64,000 nt of DNA from Candidatus Gaiellasilicea maunaloa (GTDB taxonomy: Bacteria; Actinomycetota; Thermoleophilia; Gaiellales; Gaiellaceae). The DNA lies in assembly GCA_024330215.1 (NCBI GenBank), contig JANDLU010000005.1, forward strand, positions 1 through 64,000, written 5' to 3'. Under the pieces are notes generated by a model. The model searched no databases. It had not been told where the DNA came from and saw only the letters and a list, made by a program, of their open reading frames with translations. The translations under genes were made by a program, and so were the position numbers. Within the stretch, counting starts at the first letter, position 1. Every line of letters starts with the position of its first letter. Shown piece by piece: positions 1 through 7,502 of this stretch.

Positions 1-7
1 GGCGACG

Positions 8-13
8 TAGACT
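8..13 (+). promoter_or_regulatory. TANNNT -10 element, leaderless type, for the HisB-like gene
   Basis: TAGACT is followed by six bases and then ATG at 20. An in-frame stop at 8-10 rules out an earlier start and there is no Shine-Dalgarno. The same arrangement recurs before many genes here, which supports transcription starting at the A of the start codon. This is inferred from spacing only. Confidence 0.6.
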
Positions 14-19
14 CGCCCG

Positions 20-508
20 ATGGCCGTCCGAGTCGCAGCCGCCGGTAGTGGCACGGTCAACGTCGCGACCGGTCTGCCGGTGCTCGATCACCTGCTGACG
101 CTACTCGCGCGCAGCGGCCGGTTCGAGCTCTCGCTCGAGCTGCCGCCGGGCGACGCCGAGGCCGAGGTCGCAGAGGCAGGACGCTCGCTCGGCGAGGCCT
201 TTGCGCCGCTCCTTCACGCGGACGCGGTCGCCGGCCACGGCTCGGCGTTGCTGCCCGCCCAGGAGGCGCTCGCGCAGGTCGCGCTCGAGATCTCGCCTGA
301 CTCGCTGCTTGCGTCCAACGTGGATCTCTCGGCCGCAGGGGCGGGCGGGCTCCGCTCCGACCTTGCCGCGCGCTTCCTCGAGGCGTTCGCAGACGCGGCC
401 GGACTGACCCTGCACGTACGGCTGATCGACGGCGACGACTCGCAGCACGTGCTGGAAGCAATCTTCAAGGCGCTCGGCGCGGCGCTGTCCCAAGCATGCG
501 CAAGCTGA
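20..508 (+). CDS. HisB-like protein (imidazoleglycerol-phosphate dehydratase fold) lacking metal-binding His motifs
   Basis: The 162-residue product aligns by eye with imidazoleglycerol-phosphate dehydratase (HisB, usually about 195 residues). The N-terminal motif TGLPVLDHLLTLLARSGRF and the C-terminal HVLEAIFKALGAAL are clear family signatures. Authentic HisB binds manganese through two HHxxE motifs. Here the first has become DAEAEVAEAG and the second SQHVLE, so most metal ligands are missing. The central substrate-binding part is also shortened. I infer a catalytically dead or repurposed paralog rather than the histidine biosynthesis enzyme. No other his gene is present. The ATG is supported by an in-frame stop ten bases upstream and a TAGACT -10 element. 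The gene precedes ridA by 69 bases. A distant functional HisB variant cannot be excluded. Confidence 0.75.
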   Translation: MAVRVAAAGSGTVNVATGLPVLDHLLTLLARSGRFELSLELPPGDAEAEVAEAGRSLGEAFAPLLHADAVAGHGSALLPAQEALAQVALEISPDSLLASNVDLSAAGAGGLRSDLAARFLEAFADAAGLTLHVRLIDGDDSQHVLEAIFKALGAALSQACAS

Positions 509-577
509 GCACGAAGACTCCGATGGGGCCGTTTCGCCGCCCATCGATCCCGTCAACATCGGCTTGCGAGGAGACAC

Positions 578-967
578 ATGGCAGGGAAGGAGATCGTCCG
601 AACGGAGAAGGCACCCGCCCCGTTTCAGGGCGCGCCCTACAACCAGGCGGTGAAGTTCGGCGGACTCGTCTTCGTCGCCGGCCAGCTCGGGCTGCGGCCC
701 GGCGAGCCCGAAATGGTCGGGCCGGAGATCGGCGACCAGACCGAGCAGGCCCTCGCGAATCTCCGCGCGATCCTCGAGGAAGCAGGGAGCGGGATGGAAC
801 GACTGGTCAAGACGACGGTCTTCCTCCGGGATCTCGGTGACTTCGCCGCGATGAACGATGTCTACGCACGTCATGTCGGCGATCGCCCGCCGGCGCGCTC
901 CACGGTCGAGGTCGCCGGGCTCCCGTCGGGAGCGCTCGTCGAGATCGAGGCAATCGCGCATCTCTAG
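578..967 (+). CDS. ridA: RidA/YjgF/UK114 family enamine/imine deaminase
   Basis: The 129-residue length matches the RidA family, small trimeric cytosolic proteins that hydrolyse reactive enamines and imines released by PLP enzymes. Visible signatures are APYNQAVKFGGLVFVAGQLG near the N-terminus and PPARSTVEVAGLPSGALVEI near the C-terminus. The Arg of PPARST corresponds to the carboxylate-binding arginine of active RidA proteins, so deaminase activity is plausible. The ATG follows a good Shine-Dalgarno, GAGGAGA. The gene lies between the HisB-like gene and cca and may be co-transcribed with the former. The exact substrate cannot be read from the sequence. Confidence 0.93.
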   Translation: MAGKEIVRTEKAPAPFQGAPYNQAVKFGGLVFVAGQLGLRPGEPEMVGPEIGDQTEQALANLRAILEEAGSGMERLVKTTVFLRDLGDFAAMNDVYARHVGDRPPARSTVEVAGLPSGALVEIEAIAHL

Positions 968-991
968 CGCCCTGATCCGCACAATGGCGGC

Positions 992-2425
992 GTGTGGAAC
1001 TCCGTCGCCGACTACGTGCACTCACTCGGCCTCGATGCCTACGTGGTCGGCGGCGCCGTTCGGGACGAGCTCCTCGAGCGGCCGGTCCGCGAGCTGGATT
1101 TCGTCGTCCCCGGGGTCGGGCACGCCGAGCTGCGGGTTGCGCTGGAGCCGCACGGAAAGGTCGATGACCTCGTCGTCGCCGAGCAGCGGATCGGCGTCCG
1201 CCTGCTGCCGCGAGACCGCGACGCGCGCACGCTCCAGCCGTCCGGGATCGAGTTCGCTCCGCCGCGGATCGAGCGCTCGACCGGCCCGGGCCGTCACGAC
1301 TTCGAGATCGACGCCGACCCCTCGATCTCGCTGACGGAGGACATGCGTCGCCGCGATTTCACCGTGAACGCGATCGCACGTCGGCTCGAGACCGGAGAGC
1401 TGCTCGATCCGCTCGGCGGCCGCGCCGACCTCGAACGGCGGATTCTCCGGACGACGAGCCCGGCGAGCTTCCAGGACGACCCGTTGCGGATCGTGCGCGG
1501 CCTGCGATTCGTCTCCGAGCTGGGCTTCGACCTGGATCCGGAGACGGAGGAGCAGATGCGCGAGTGGGCTCCGCGGATCGTGCACGTGTCCGGCGAGCGG
1601 ATCGGTGGCGGCCTCGCCAGCGACGGCATGGGGGAGCTGTCGAAGCTCCTGCTCGGCGGCGAGCCTGCGAAGGCGCTCCGGCTCGCGCGCGACACCGGCG
1701 TCCTGGTGCGGTTCCTGCCGGAGCTCGAGCCTGCGATCGGCTTCGACCAGGAGAGTCGTTACCACGATCTCCCTCTCGACGAGCATCTCTTCGCCGTCGT
1801 CCAGGCGGCGGCGGCCGCAGGTGCGCCGCTGCGCGTGCGGCTCGCGGCCCTTCTCCACGACGCGGGCAAGCCGGAATCCGCTTGGCGCGGCAGGGACGGT
1901 CGCCTCCACTTCTACGCGAACCCGGCGCTCGGCAAGCGCGCGCACGAGGAGATCGGCGGGGAGCTCGTCTCGGCGGCGCTCTCCCGACTGCGCTACCCGA
2001 CGCGGCTGCGAGCAGCGGTGCGACGGATCGTCCGCGCGCACATGTTCGAGCCGCCGCGGCGTGCGCTCGCTGTCGGCGCCCGCCGATTCCTCCATCGCCA
2101 CGGCGAGGAGGCGGCGCTCGATCTCATCGCGCACAAGGACGCCGATCTCCGCGGGAAACGGCTTGCCGAGAGCGTGCAGGCGCAAGGCGAGCTCGACCGC
2201 CTCGCCAGCTTCAGGGACGCTCTGGAGCGAGAACGGACGAGCGCCCACCGTCTCGAGCACCTGGCGGTCGACGGCGCCGATCTGATCGAGCTCGGCTGGA
2301 CGCCTTCGCCCGAGCTCGGGAGCGCGCTCGGCCAGCTCCTTCAAGGCGTGATCGCCGATCCGGAGCTGAACACCCGCACCCGGCTGCTGGCCGAGGCCGC
2401 GCGCCTGCTCAGACGCCCGAACTAG
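992..2425 (+). CDS. cca: CCA tRNA nucleotidyltransferase with HD domain
   Basis: This 477-residue protein adds or repairs the 3' CCA of tRNAs. The N-terminal class II polymerase-beta head shows GGAVRDELLE and the ELDFVV metal-site strand. RRDFTVNAIA and the LRIVRGLRFVSELGF stretch are typical neck and body motifs. A C-terminal HD domain follows, with LLHDAGKP and a histidine in RIVRAHMF, as in many actinobacterial and enteric enzymes. The enzyme is needed at least for the tRNA-Pro at 18185, which does not encode CCA. The GTG start is chosen because the conserved head begins within about 15 residues and a CACAAT hexamer ends six bases upstream. Confidence 0.93.
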   Translation: MWNSVADYVHSLGLDAYVVGGAVRDELLERPVRELDFVVPGVGHAELRVALEPHGKVDDLVVAEQRIGVRLLPRDRDARTLQPSGIEFAPPRIERSTGPGRHDFEIDADPSISLTEDMRRRDFTVNAIARRLETGELLDPLGGRADLERRILRTTSPASFQDDPLRIVRGLRFVSELGFDLDPETEEQMREWAPRIVHVSGERIGGGLASDGMGELSKLLLGGEPAKALRLARDTGVLVRFLPELEPAIGFDQESRYHDLPLDEHLFAVVQAAAAAGAPLRVRLAALLHDAGKPESAWRGRDGRLHFYANPALGKRAHEEIGGELVSAALSRLRYPTRLRAAVRRIVRAHMFEPPRRALAVGARRFLHRHGEEAALDLIAHKDADLRGKRLAESVQAQGELDRLASFRDALERERTSAHRLEHLAVDGADLIELGWTPSPELGSALGQLLQGVIADPELNTRTRLLAEAARLLRRPN

Positions 2426-2467
2426 CCTAATGCGAGATCGTCGAGCGGTGAGCGCGGAAGCCTCGCG

Positions 2468-2473
2468 TACCCT
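2468..2473 (+). promoter_or_regulatory. TANNNT -10 element, leaderless type, for pgeF
   Basis: TACCCT is followed by six bases and then the ATG at 2480, with no Shine-Dalgarno between. It fits the leaderless pattern used across the window. Confidence 0.6.
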
Positions 2474-2479
2474 CTCGAG

Positions 2480-3205
2480 ATGATCCGCTGGGATGCAGGC
2501 GATTCGTACGCGGTCGTCTTCTCGACCCGTGTTGGAGGCGTCAGCGAGGGACGCTTCGCCTCGCTCAACCTCGGCCGGCTGACCGGCGACGAGGTCGATC
2601 GTGTGGACGAGAACCGGCGGCGCCTCTGCGACGAGGTTGGGGGTGGGCTCGATCGGCTCGCGCTCAACCGGCAGATCCATTCCGATCGCGTGCTGCGAGC
2701 CGTTCCGGGAGGGCGCGGCAATCCGGGCGACGGGCTCTGGACGGACGAGCCGGATCTGCCGATCCTCGCGTTTGCGGCCGACTGCCTGCCGATCGCGCTC
2801 GTCCGCTCGGACGCCGCGGCGCCGGCGGTTGCCGTCGTGCACGCAGGCTGGCGCGGGCTGCTCGACGGCGTTGTCGCCGCCGGTGTCTCGGCGCTCGATA
2901 CCACGAGAACGAGCGGTCTGCGCGCATGCGTGGGGCCGGCGATCGGGCCGTGCTGCTACGAGGTGGGGTCCGAGGTCGCCGAGCCCTTTGCAGCAGCGTT
3001 CGGCCGTGACGTCGTCCAGGGACGCAAGCTCGATCTCCGGGTCTCTGCGGATCGGGCGCTTCGCGCTAACGGGGTGGCTGAGATAGAGCACGTCGATCTC
3101 TGCACCGCGTGCAACCCGGAGCGCTTCTTCTCGCACCGTCGGACCGGCAAGCCGCGCGGGGTGCAGGGTGTAATCGCCCGTGTTGCCCGAGACAGTGTTG
3201 TCTGA
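2480..3205 (+). CDS. pgeF: YfiH/PgeF (DUF152) peptidoglycan-editing / purine nucleoside phosphorylase family protein
   Basis: The 241-residue protein matches the YfiH/laccase-domain (DUF152) family. Members have been described as purine nucleoside phosphorylase/adenosine deaminases and, in E. coli, as a peptidoglycan-editing factor that removes wrong amino acids from UDP-MurNAc. Visible motifs are FSTRVGGVSEGRFASLNLG at the N-terminus, FAADCLPIAL and VVHAGWRGLLDGVV in the middle, and VGPAIGPCCYEVG. The last three carry the Cys and His residues of the family zinc site. It overlaps yggS by 26 bases and lies upstream of sepF-yggT-divIVA, a common actinobacterial and Firmicute division cluster, consistent with a wall-related role. 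Confidence 0.9.
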   Translation: MIRWDAGDSYAVVFSTRVGGVSEGRFASLNLGRLTGDEVDRVDENRRRLCDEVGGGLDRLALNRQIHSDRVLRAVPGGRGNPGDGLWTDEPDLPILAFAADCLPIALVRSDAAAPAVAVVHAGWRGLLDGVVAAGVSALDTTRTSGLRACVGPAIGPCCYEVGSEVAEPFAAAFGRDVVQGRKLDLRVSADRALRANGVAEIEHVDLCTACNPERFFSHRRTGKPRGVQGVIARVARDSVV

Positions 3206-3815
3206 GCACGTCTGCGCTGCGTACGCGCGGATCCGGGCAGAGGTCGGGCCGGACGTCACGATCGTCGCCGCGACGAAGTACGTCGCGCTCGAGGAGATGG
3301 CGATCCTCGCCGAGGCGGGAGTCGAGGTCGTCGGCGAGAATCGGGCGCAGGATCTGGAGCGCAAGCATGCCGAGCTCGGCGATGCGTTCCGCTGGCACTT
3401 CATCGGACACCTGCAGTCGAACAAGGTCAAGGTCGTGAACCGGATCTGCGAGCTCGTCCACTCCCTCGACTCGGAGTCCGCGGCCCGCCGGCTGACCGTT
3501 CCCGCGCTCATCGAGGTCAATCTCGCCGGCGAGGAGACGAAATCGGGGATCCCGCCGGAGAGGCTCGCGGGCTTGCTCGGCGCGTATCCCGGCGCCCGCG
3601 GCCTGATGACGATGCCGCCCGCATCGGCCGACCCCGAGGCATCGCGACCGACCTTCCGCCGCCTGCGGGAGCTCGCGACCGAGTACGGGCTCGCCGAGCT
3701 CTCGATGGGAACGAGCCAGGACTACCGCGTCGCCGCCGAGGAGGGCGCCACCCTGATCAGGGTCGGAGCCGTCCTTTTCAGCCCCGTCCGGGGTCAAAGC
3801 CCGGACGTGTCCTGA
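3180..3815 (+). CDS. YggS/PLPBP family pyridoxal 5'-phosphate-binding protein
   Basis: This 211-residue protein belongs to the YggS/PROSC family of single-domain fold-III PLP proteins, which buffer PLP and affect amino-acid homeostasis. The PLP lysine is in TIVAATKYV, and VVGENRAQDL, WHFIGHLQSNKVK, LIEVNLAGEETKSG and LSMGTSQDY are family motifs. A short internal stretch after SLDSESAARRL appears reduced against longer homologues. The start could be GTG 3180 or a nearby TTG or GTG. The last codons (about VRGQSPDVS) lie inside a GGGGTC...GGACGTGTCC repeat element found elsewhere in intergenic DNA, so the natural C-terminus seems to have been replaced or extended by the repeat. Confidence 0.9.
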   Translation: MLPETVLSEHVCAAYARIRAEVGPDVTIVAATKYVALEEMAILAEAGVEVVGENRAQDLERKHAELGDAFRWHFIGHLQSNKVKVVNRICELVHSLDSESAARRLTVPALIEVNLAGEETKSGIPPERLAGLLGAYPGARGLMTMPPASADPEASRPTFRRLRELATEYGLAELSMGTSQDYRVAAEEGATLIRVGAVLFSPVRGQSPDVS

Positions 3816-3914
3816 AGCGTCACCGCGAACCTCCCCAGGCGGCTTGCTCGTCGGCTCGCCGCTCGGCCCCGGCAGTACGCGGACGTGTCCGGGGCTCTGA
3901 CCCCGGACGTGTCC
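3790..3914. repeat. GGACGTGTCC composite repeat, two copies at the yggS 3' end and before sepF
   Basis: A GGGGTCAAAGCCC hairpin followed by GGACGTGTCC occupies 3790-3812 and forms the end of yggS. A second unit at 3881-3914 reads GGACGTGTCC, then a GGGG...CCCC hairpin with loop CTCTGA, then GGACGTGTCC. Three related units lie at 62084-62239. No transposase is nearby. It resembles REP-type elements by structure, but its function is unknown. Confidence 0.75.
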
Positions 3915-3966
3915 CGCGGAGCCAGTGGTGATTCGTTCCGGCGGCGGCGCTAACATCCCCTGCTTC

Positions 3967-4515
3967 ATGGGCTTCTCGGACGTCTGGAACCGTACGCTCG
4001 TCTACTTCGGGATCGCCGAGGAGGACGACTGGGACGACGAGGACGGCCTCGCCGCGAACGAGGAGATCGAGCGTACGTACAGCGCGCGCGAGCGGGCCAA
4101 CGTCCGCAGGCTGCAACCCCGTCGCGGTCGCGACTTCGAGGACTGGAGCGACCCGGAGCCGGCGGCGGCCAACACCGCCACGCTGCGCCCGACCGCTCGC
4201 CTCCGGGGAGTGGAGTCGGCTCCGAATCCCGCGAACGTGAAGGTGCACCTGATCCTGCCGCGGAGCTTCAACGACGCCCAGCAGATCGCCGACCGCTTCA
4301 AGGACGGCATTCCCGTGATCCTGAACCTCCAGAACGCCGACCAGGATCTCTCGAAGCGGCTGATCGACTTCGCGAGCGGGCTCACCTACGCACTCGACGG
4401 CGGCATGCAGCGCGTCGCGGACAAGGTCTTCCTGCTGACCCCGCGCAACGTCGAGGTCTCCGCCGAGGAGCGCGCCCGCATGCTCGAGCGCGGCGGCTTC
4501 TTCAACCAAGCGTAG
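3967..4515 (+). CDS. sepF: Cell division protein SepF
   Basis: The 182-residue product has the SepF layout. A short N-terminal membrane-binding helix (GFSDVWNRTLVYFG) is followed by an acidic, variable linker and a C-terminal SepF domain of about 90 residues (VKVHLILPRSFNDAQQIAD, VILNLQNADQD, RLIDFASGLTYALDG). SepF polymerises at the membrane and anchors FtsZ. Actinobacteria lack FtsA, so SepF is the essential anchor there. The ATG at 3967 is preferred over an upstream GTG because the amphipathic helix must be at the N-terminus. TAACAT lies ten bases upstream. yggT and divIVA follow at short spacing, the usual arrangement. Confidence 0.93.
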   Translation: MGFSDVWNRTLVYFGIAEEDDWDDEDGLAANEEIERTYSARERANVRRLQPRRGRDFEDWSDPEPAAANTATLRPTARLRGVESAPNPANVKVHLILPRSFNDAQQIADRFKDGIPVILNLQNADQDLSKRLIDFASGLTYALDGGMQRVADKVFLLTPRNVEVSAEERARMLERGGFFNQA

Positions 4516-4540
4516 GAAAACTCAGGACGGAGCCGAAACC

Positions 4541-4861
4541 GTGCTCATGGGCGACCATCTCGCCGCTACGGCGCTGCTCTTCGACACCGCCGACTCCGTC
4601 CAGCGCTTCGTGGACACGTTCATCTACGTCTACATCCTGCTGATCTTCGCGTACATCCTGACGTCGCTCGTCAGGCTCCCGTACCGGCCGTGGCTGAACC
4701 GGCTGCAGCGCTTCCTCTACGATGTCTGCGACCCGTACCTGCGGCTCTTCAGGCGCTTTCTGCCGCCGCTCGGGCCGCTCGACCTCTCGCCGATGATCGC
4801 GGTGATCAGCCTGATCGTGTTCCAGCAGATCCTCGACTCCGTGATCCAGGCCGTGCTCTAG
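4541..4861 (+). CDS. YggT family membrane protein
   Basis: This 106-residue protein is of the YggT/CCB3 family and is predicted to cross the membrane near residues 24-44 and 84-104. The sequence LVRLPYRPWLNRLQRFLYDV with the following DPYLRLFRRFLPPLGPLDLSP is the family signature between the helices. Its molecular role is not established; it sits beside sepF and divIVA in many Gram-positive genomes and is usually associated with envelope or division functions. The start is GTG 4541 or ATG 4547. It is 25 bases after sepF and 12 before divIVA, consistent with one operon. Confidence 0.88.
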   Translation: MLMGDHLAATALLFDTADSVQRFVDTFIYVYILLIFAYILTSLVRLPYRPWLNRLQRFLYDVCDPYLRLFRRFLPPLGPLDLSPMIAVISLIVFQQILDSVIQAVL

Positions 4862-4873
4862 GAAGGAGGCGAC

Positions 4874-5341
4874 GTGGCGATCACACCCGTCGAGATCCGT
4901 CACATCCAGCTCCGGAAGGGTCTCCGCGGCTACCGCGCCGCGGCCGTCGAGCGACTGCTCGCGGACATCGCCGAGGACTTCGAAGAGGTTTGGCGTCAGC
5001 GCGCCGACCTCTCGGACAAGGTCGAGCAGCTCGAGAACGACCTCCAGCGCCATCGCGAGCTCGAGGGGCTGCTGCGGACGACGCTCGTCTCGGCGGAGCG
5101 CTCCGCCCAGGAGCTGAAGGATCAGGCACGGCGCGAGGCCGACAACATCGTCGCCGAGGCGCACGGTGAGGCGCGCGCAGTCACGCGGAGGGCTGCGGCC
5201 GAGCGTGAGCGCCTCGATCGCGAGATCCGTCGGATCCGATCGCTCCTCCACTCGGCGCTCGAGACCGTCGACGAGGCGGGCAGGGACGCCCGCGAGCCCG
5301 TGGGCGAGTCGACCGGCGAGATCCGCAGGCTGATCTCCTAG
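4874..5341 (+). CDS. DivIVA-domain coiled-coil protein
   Basis: The 155-residue protein begins with a DivIVA N-terminal domain (ITPVEIRHIQLRKGLRGYRA, then AVERLLADIAEDFEEVW). An almost continuous coiled coil follows, rich in Glu, Arg and Ala, to about residue 125. DivIVA proteins recognise negatively curved membrane and recruit polar growth, septation or chromosome-anchoring factors. This one is short against Wag31/DivIVA of mycelial actinobacteria (about 260 residues or more) and resembles the SepIVA/DivIVA-like proteins of sepF clusters. The GTG has a very strong Shine-Dalgarno, GGAAGGAGG. Confidence 0.85.
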   Translation: MAITPVEIRHIQLRKGLRGYRAAAVERLLADIAEDFEEVWRQRADLSDKVEQLENDLQRHRELEGLLRTTLVSAERSAQELKDQARREADNIVAEAHGEARAVTRRAAAERERLDREIRRIRSLLHSALETVDEAGRDAREPVGESTGEIRRLIS

Positions 5342-5349
5342 GCCGCATC

Positions 5350-5355
5350 TATCCT
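5350..5355 (+). promoter_or_regulatory. TANNNT -10 element, leaderless type, for the DUF167 gene
   Basis: TATCCT is followed by six bases and the GTG at 5362. The element lies in the 20-base gap after divIVA, so a new transcript probably starts here. Confidence 0.55.
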
Positions 5356-5361
5356 TCGAGC

Positions 5362-5655
5362 GTGAGCGGCACGAAGACACGACTGCGGCTGCGTGTCGCG
5401 CCCGGCGCTGCCCGACCTGCGGTCGTCGGGCGCCACGGCGGTGGCTGGAAGGTGCGCGTCGCTGCGGCGCCCGAGCACGGCCGGGCCAACGCCGCCGTGC
5501 TCGCCCTGCTCGCCGAGACGCTCGCGCTCCCGCGCTCGAGCGTCAGTCTCGTCTCCGGCGGCACCTCGCGCGACAAGATCGTGGAGCTGACCGGACTCGG
5601 TCCGGAGGAGATCGACCGACGCCTCGCCTCGGCGGGGGGACAGGAGAACGCATGA
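5362..5655 (+). CDS. DUF167 / YggU family protein
   Basis: This 97-residue protein matches the DUF167 (YggU) family. It shows LRLRVAPGAARPAVVGRHGG at the N-terminus and VRVAAAPEHGRANAAVLALL and VSLVSGGTSRDKIVEL in the middle and C-terminal parts. The family is widespread and structurally known but has no assigned biochemical function. It often lies next to yggT or divIVA, as here. Its stop codon overlaps the start of the DksA-like gene in an ATGA junction, indicating translational coupling. The gene is probably led by its own leaderless promoter. Confidence 0.85.
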   Translation: MSGTKTRLRLRVAPGAARPAVVGRHGGGWKVRVAAAPEHGRANAAVLALLAETLALPRSSVSLVSGGTSRDKIVELTGLGPEEIDRRLASAGGQENA

Positions 5656-6017
5656 GCATCGACACGGATCGCTTCCGGGATTCGCTGAACGAGCATCGCG
5701 AGCGTCTGCTCGGCGCGATCGAGCATCACGACATCGGCGGCGCCTCGCTCACCGACGAGACCGGCGAGCTCTCCGGCTCGACCTCGGACAACCATCTCGC
5801 GGACTCGGCGAGCGAGACCTACGAGCGCGAGCTCGACGAGGGTCTCGAGGCGGACGCGCAGTGGCAGCTCCGCGAGGTCGACGAGGCGCTCGGGAGGATC
5901 GAGGCCGGGACGTACGGCACCTGCGCCGTCTGCGGCAAGGAGATCCCCGCCGAGCGGCTGGAGGCGGTTCCGTGGACGACGCTCTGCATCGAGGACGCTC
6001 GGAAGCTCGCGCGTTGA
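5652..6017 (+). CDS. DksA/TraR-type zinc finger protein
   Basis: The 121-residue protein has an N-terminal coiled-coil-like region with acidic residues and a C-terminal DksA/TraR zinc-finger region starting GTYGTCAVCGKEI and continuing to WTTLCIEDARK. The fourth ligand position that is Cys in canonical C4 fingers is Asp here (CIED), so only three cysteines are present, as in some DksA-like proteins. DksA family proteins bind the RNA polymerase secondary channel and modulate transcription. Whether this one does so is an inference from the family. It is translationally coupled to the DUF167 gene upstream, and its stop overlaps the lspA start. Confidence 0.82.
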   Translation: MSIDTDRFRDSLNEHRERLLGAIEHHDIGGASLTDETGELSGSTSDNHLADSASETYERELDEGLEADAQWQLREVDEALGRIEAGTYGTCAVCGKEIPAERLEAVPWTTLCIEDARKLAR

Positions 6018-6616
6018 ACGAGCCCGCCCGCAGGGAGGCGCCGCGCGCGCCGGACGTCAGGGTTGGCTCGACGACGAACGCGCTGCGCCCGATCTCGGCG
6101 GCCGAGCGTCCGCTCGGCGCAGGCGCCCGCCAGTGGCTTAGCCTCGGCGCGATCGCGATCGCGGCCGTTGGAGCCGACCAGCTCACGAAGCAGATCGTGA
6201 CGCGGACGCTCGCGCTCGGAGAGGAGGTGCATGTCGCCGGCCCGCTCTCGATCCACCACGTCCAGAACTCGGGGATCGCCTTCGGGCTCTTCTCGCAGGC
6301 CACCTCGCTCGTGATCGTCCTCACGGCGATCGCCGTCGCCTGGATGGTCGTCTTCTTCGCGCGCGCCGGCCGCCGACACCCGATCCTTCCGGTCGCGCTT
6401 GGCTTCGTGCTCGGCGGGAGCATCGCCAACCTGCTCGACCGCGTGCGTCTCGGTCACGTGACCGACTTCCTCGACGTGCGCTACTGGCCCGCCTTCAACC
6501 TCGCCGACACGTTCATCGTGGTCGGAGTCGCGATCCTGTTCGCGGCGCTCGCCGGGGCAGACCGGCAGTCGCAGAGACCGCGCCCCCTTGGTGACTCTCC
6601 GCTTTCGCGCTCCTGA
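6014..6616 (+). CDS. lspA: Lipoprotein signal peptidase (signal peptidase II)
   Basis: LspA cleaves the signal peptide of prolipoproteins in the membrane. The 200-residue product has four predicted membrane helices and both catalytic aspartate motifs: GGSIANLLDRVRLGHVTDFL with its downstream Asp, and FNLADTFIVVG. HVQNSGIAFGLF is another family motif. The TTG at 6014 overlaps the preceding stop (TTGA) and gives an N-terminal tail of about 35 residues before the first helix. An internal start is possible. The gene overlaps rluD by about 29 bases, the common lspA-rluD pairing. A candidate substrate is the BMP lipoprotein at 57460-58542. Confidence 0.92.
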   Translation: MNEPARREAPRAPDVRVGSTTNALRPISAAERPLGAGARQWLSLGAIAIAAVGADQLTKQIVTRTLALGEEVHVAGPLSIHHVQNSGIAFGLFSQATSLVIVLTAIAVAWMVVFFARAGRRHPILPVALGFVLGGSIANLLDRVRLGHVTDFLDVRYWPAFNLADTFIVVGVAILFAALAGADRQSQRPRPLGDSPLSRS

Positions 6617-7502
6617 GCCCGGTCGCCTCGATCGTGCGCTCGCGGCGAGGTCCGAGGTCGGCTCCCGCGCCCTCGCCGAGCGCCTGATCGCGACCGGCGA
6701 CGTCCTCGTCGACGGGCAGGTGCGCTCGAAGAGCCATCGGCTGGAGGGCGGGGAGGACGTCGTCGCGGAGCTGCCGGCGGAGGCGGGACCGCTCGTGCCC
6801 GAGGAGATGGGACTTCGCGTCGCCTTCGAGGACGCGCATCTGCTCGTCGTCGACAAGCCGGCGGGGGTCGTCGTCCACCCGGGCACCGGTCGTCCTCGCA
6901 AGGGGGGCGATCGAGAGGGAGGCACGCTCGTCCACGGCCTGCTCGCGCTCGACGCGGCCGGCGGGGACGACGACGACCGGCCCGGGATCGTCCACCGGCT
7001 GGACCGCCACACCTCCGGCCTGCTCGTCGTCGCCCGCTCTGACGAGGCACACGCGAGACTGGAGGAGCTGATCCGGCGGCGCGAGGTCGAGCGGCGCTAT
7101 CTCGCGCTCGTCAGAGGCAGGCCGCGTTCCCGGACGGGCAGGATCGAGGCGGCGATCGGCCGCGACCGCCAGGATCGCACCCGCCACTCGCTCGACACGC
7201 CGACCCCGCGAAACGCCGTCACGCATTTCGAGCTCGTCGAGGCGCTACGCGACCACACCCTGCTCGAGGTCACGCTCGAGACCGGCCGCACGCACCAGAT
7301 CCGCGTCCACCTCGAGGCGATCGAGCTCCGGATCGTGGGCGATCCCGTCTACGGGATTCCCGGCGAGCTCGGGCTCGAGCGCCAGTTCCTCCATGCCGCC
7401 CGGCTCGCGTTCGCGCATCCGTTCACCGGCGAGCGGATCGAGACCGAGTCGCCGCTTCCGGGCGACCTCGCCGCCGCGCTCGAGCGAGCCCGAGCCTTGT
7501 AA
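6588..7502 (+). CDS. rluD: RluA/RluD family 23S rRNA pseudouridine synthase
   Basis: This 304-residue RluA-type pseudouridine synthase has an N-terminal S4 RNA-binding domain (roughly residues 14-70, with LIATGDVLVDGQVRSKSHRL) and a catalytic domain with HRLDRHTSGLLVVARSD carrying the catalytic Asp. LEVTLETGRTHQIRVHLE and GDPVYG are further motifs. The RluD-type homologues modify helix 69 of 23S rRNA; exact target sites cannot be read here. The start is TTG 6588 or GTG 6591. The last codons and the TAA stop lie inside the first unit of a 16-bp tandem repeat. Confidence 0.92.
   Translation: MVTLRFRAPEPGRLDRALAARSEVGSRALAERLIATGDVLVDGQVRSKSHRLEGGEDVVAELPAEAGPLVPEEMGLRVAFEDAHLLVVDKPAGVVVHPGTGRPRKGGDREGGTLVHGLLALDAAGGDDDDRPGIVHRLDRHTSGLLVVARSDEAHARLEELIRRREVERRYLALVRGRPRSRTGRIEAAIGRDRQDRTRHSLDTPTPRNAVTHFELVEALRDHTLLEVTLETGRTHQIRVHLEAIELRIVGDPVYGIPGELGLERQFLHAARLAFAHPFTGERIETESPLPGDLAAALERARAL

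Noticed and set aside
1022-3520. 832-codon minus-strand open frame
   Set aside because: It is antisense to cca and pgeF, has no family motifs, and is a typical long shadow frame of GC-rich codon usage.
5652-6017. Canonical C4 zinc-finger DksA
   Set aside because: The fourth Cys is Asp, so I did not call it a canonical DksA and kept the family-level name.
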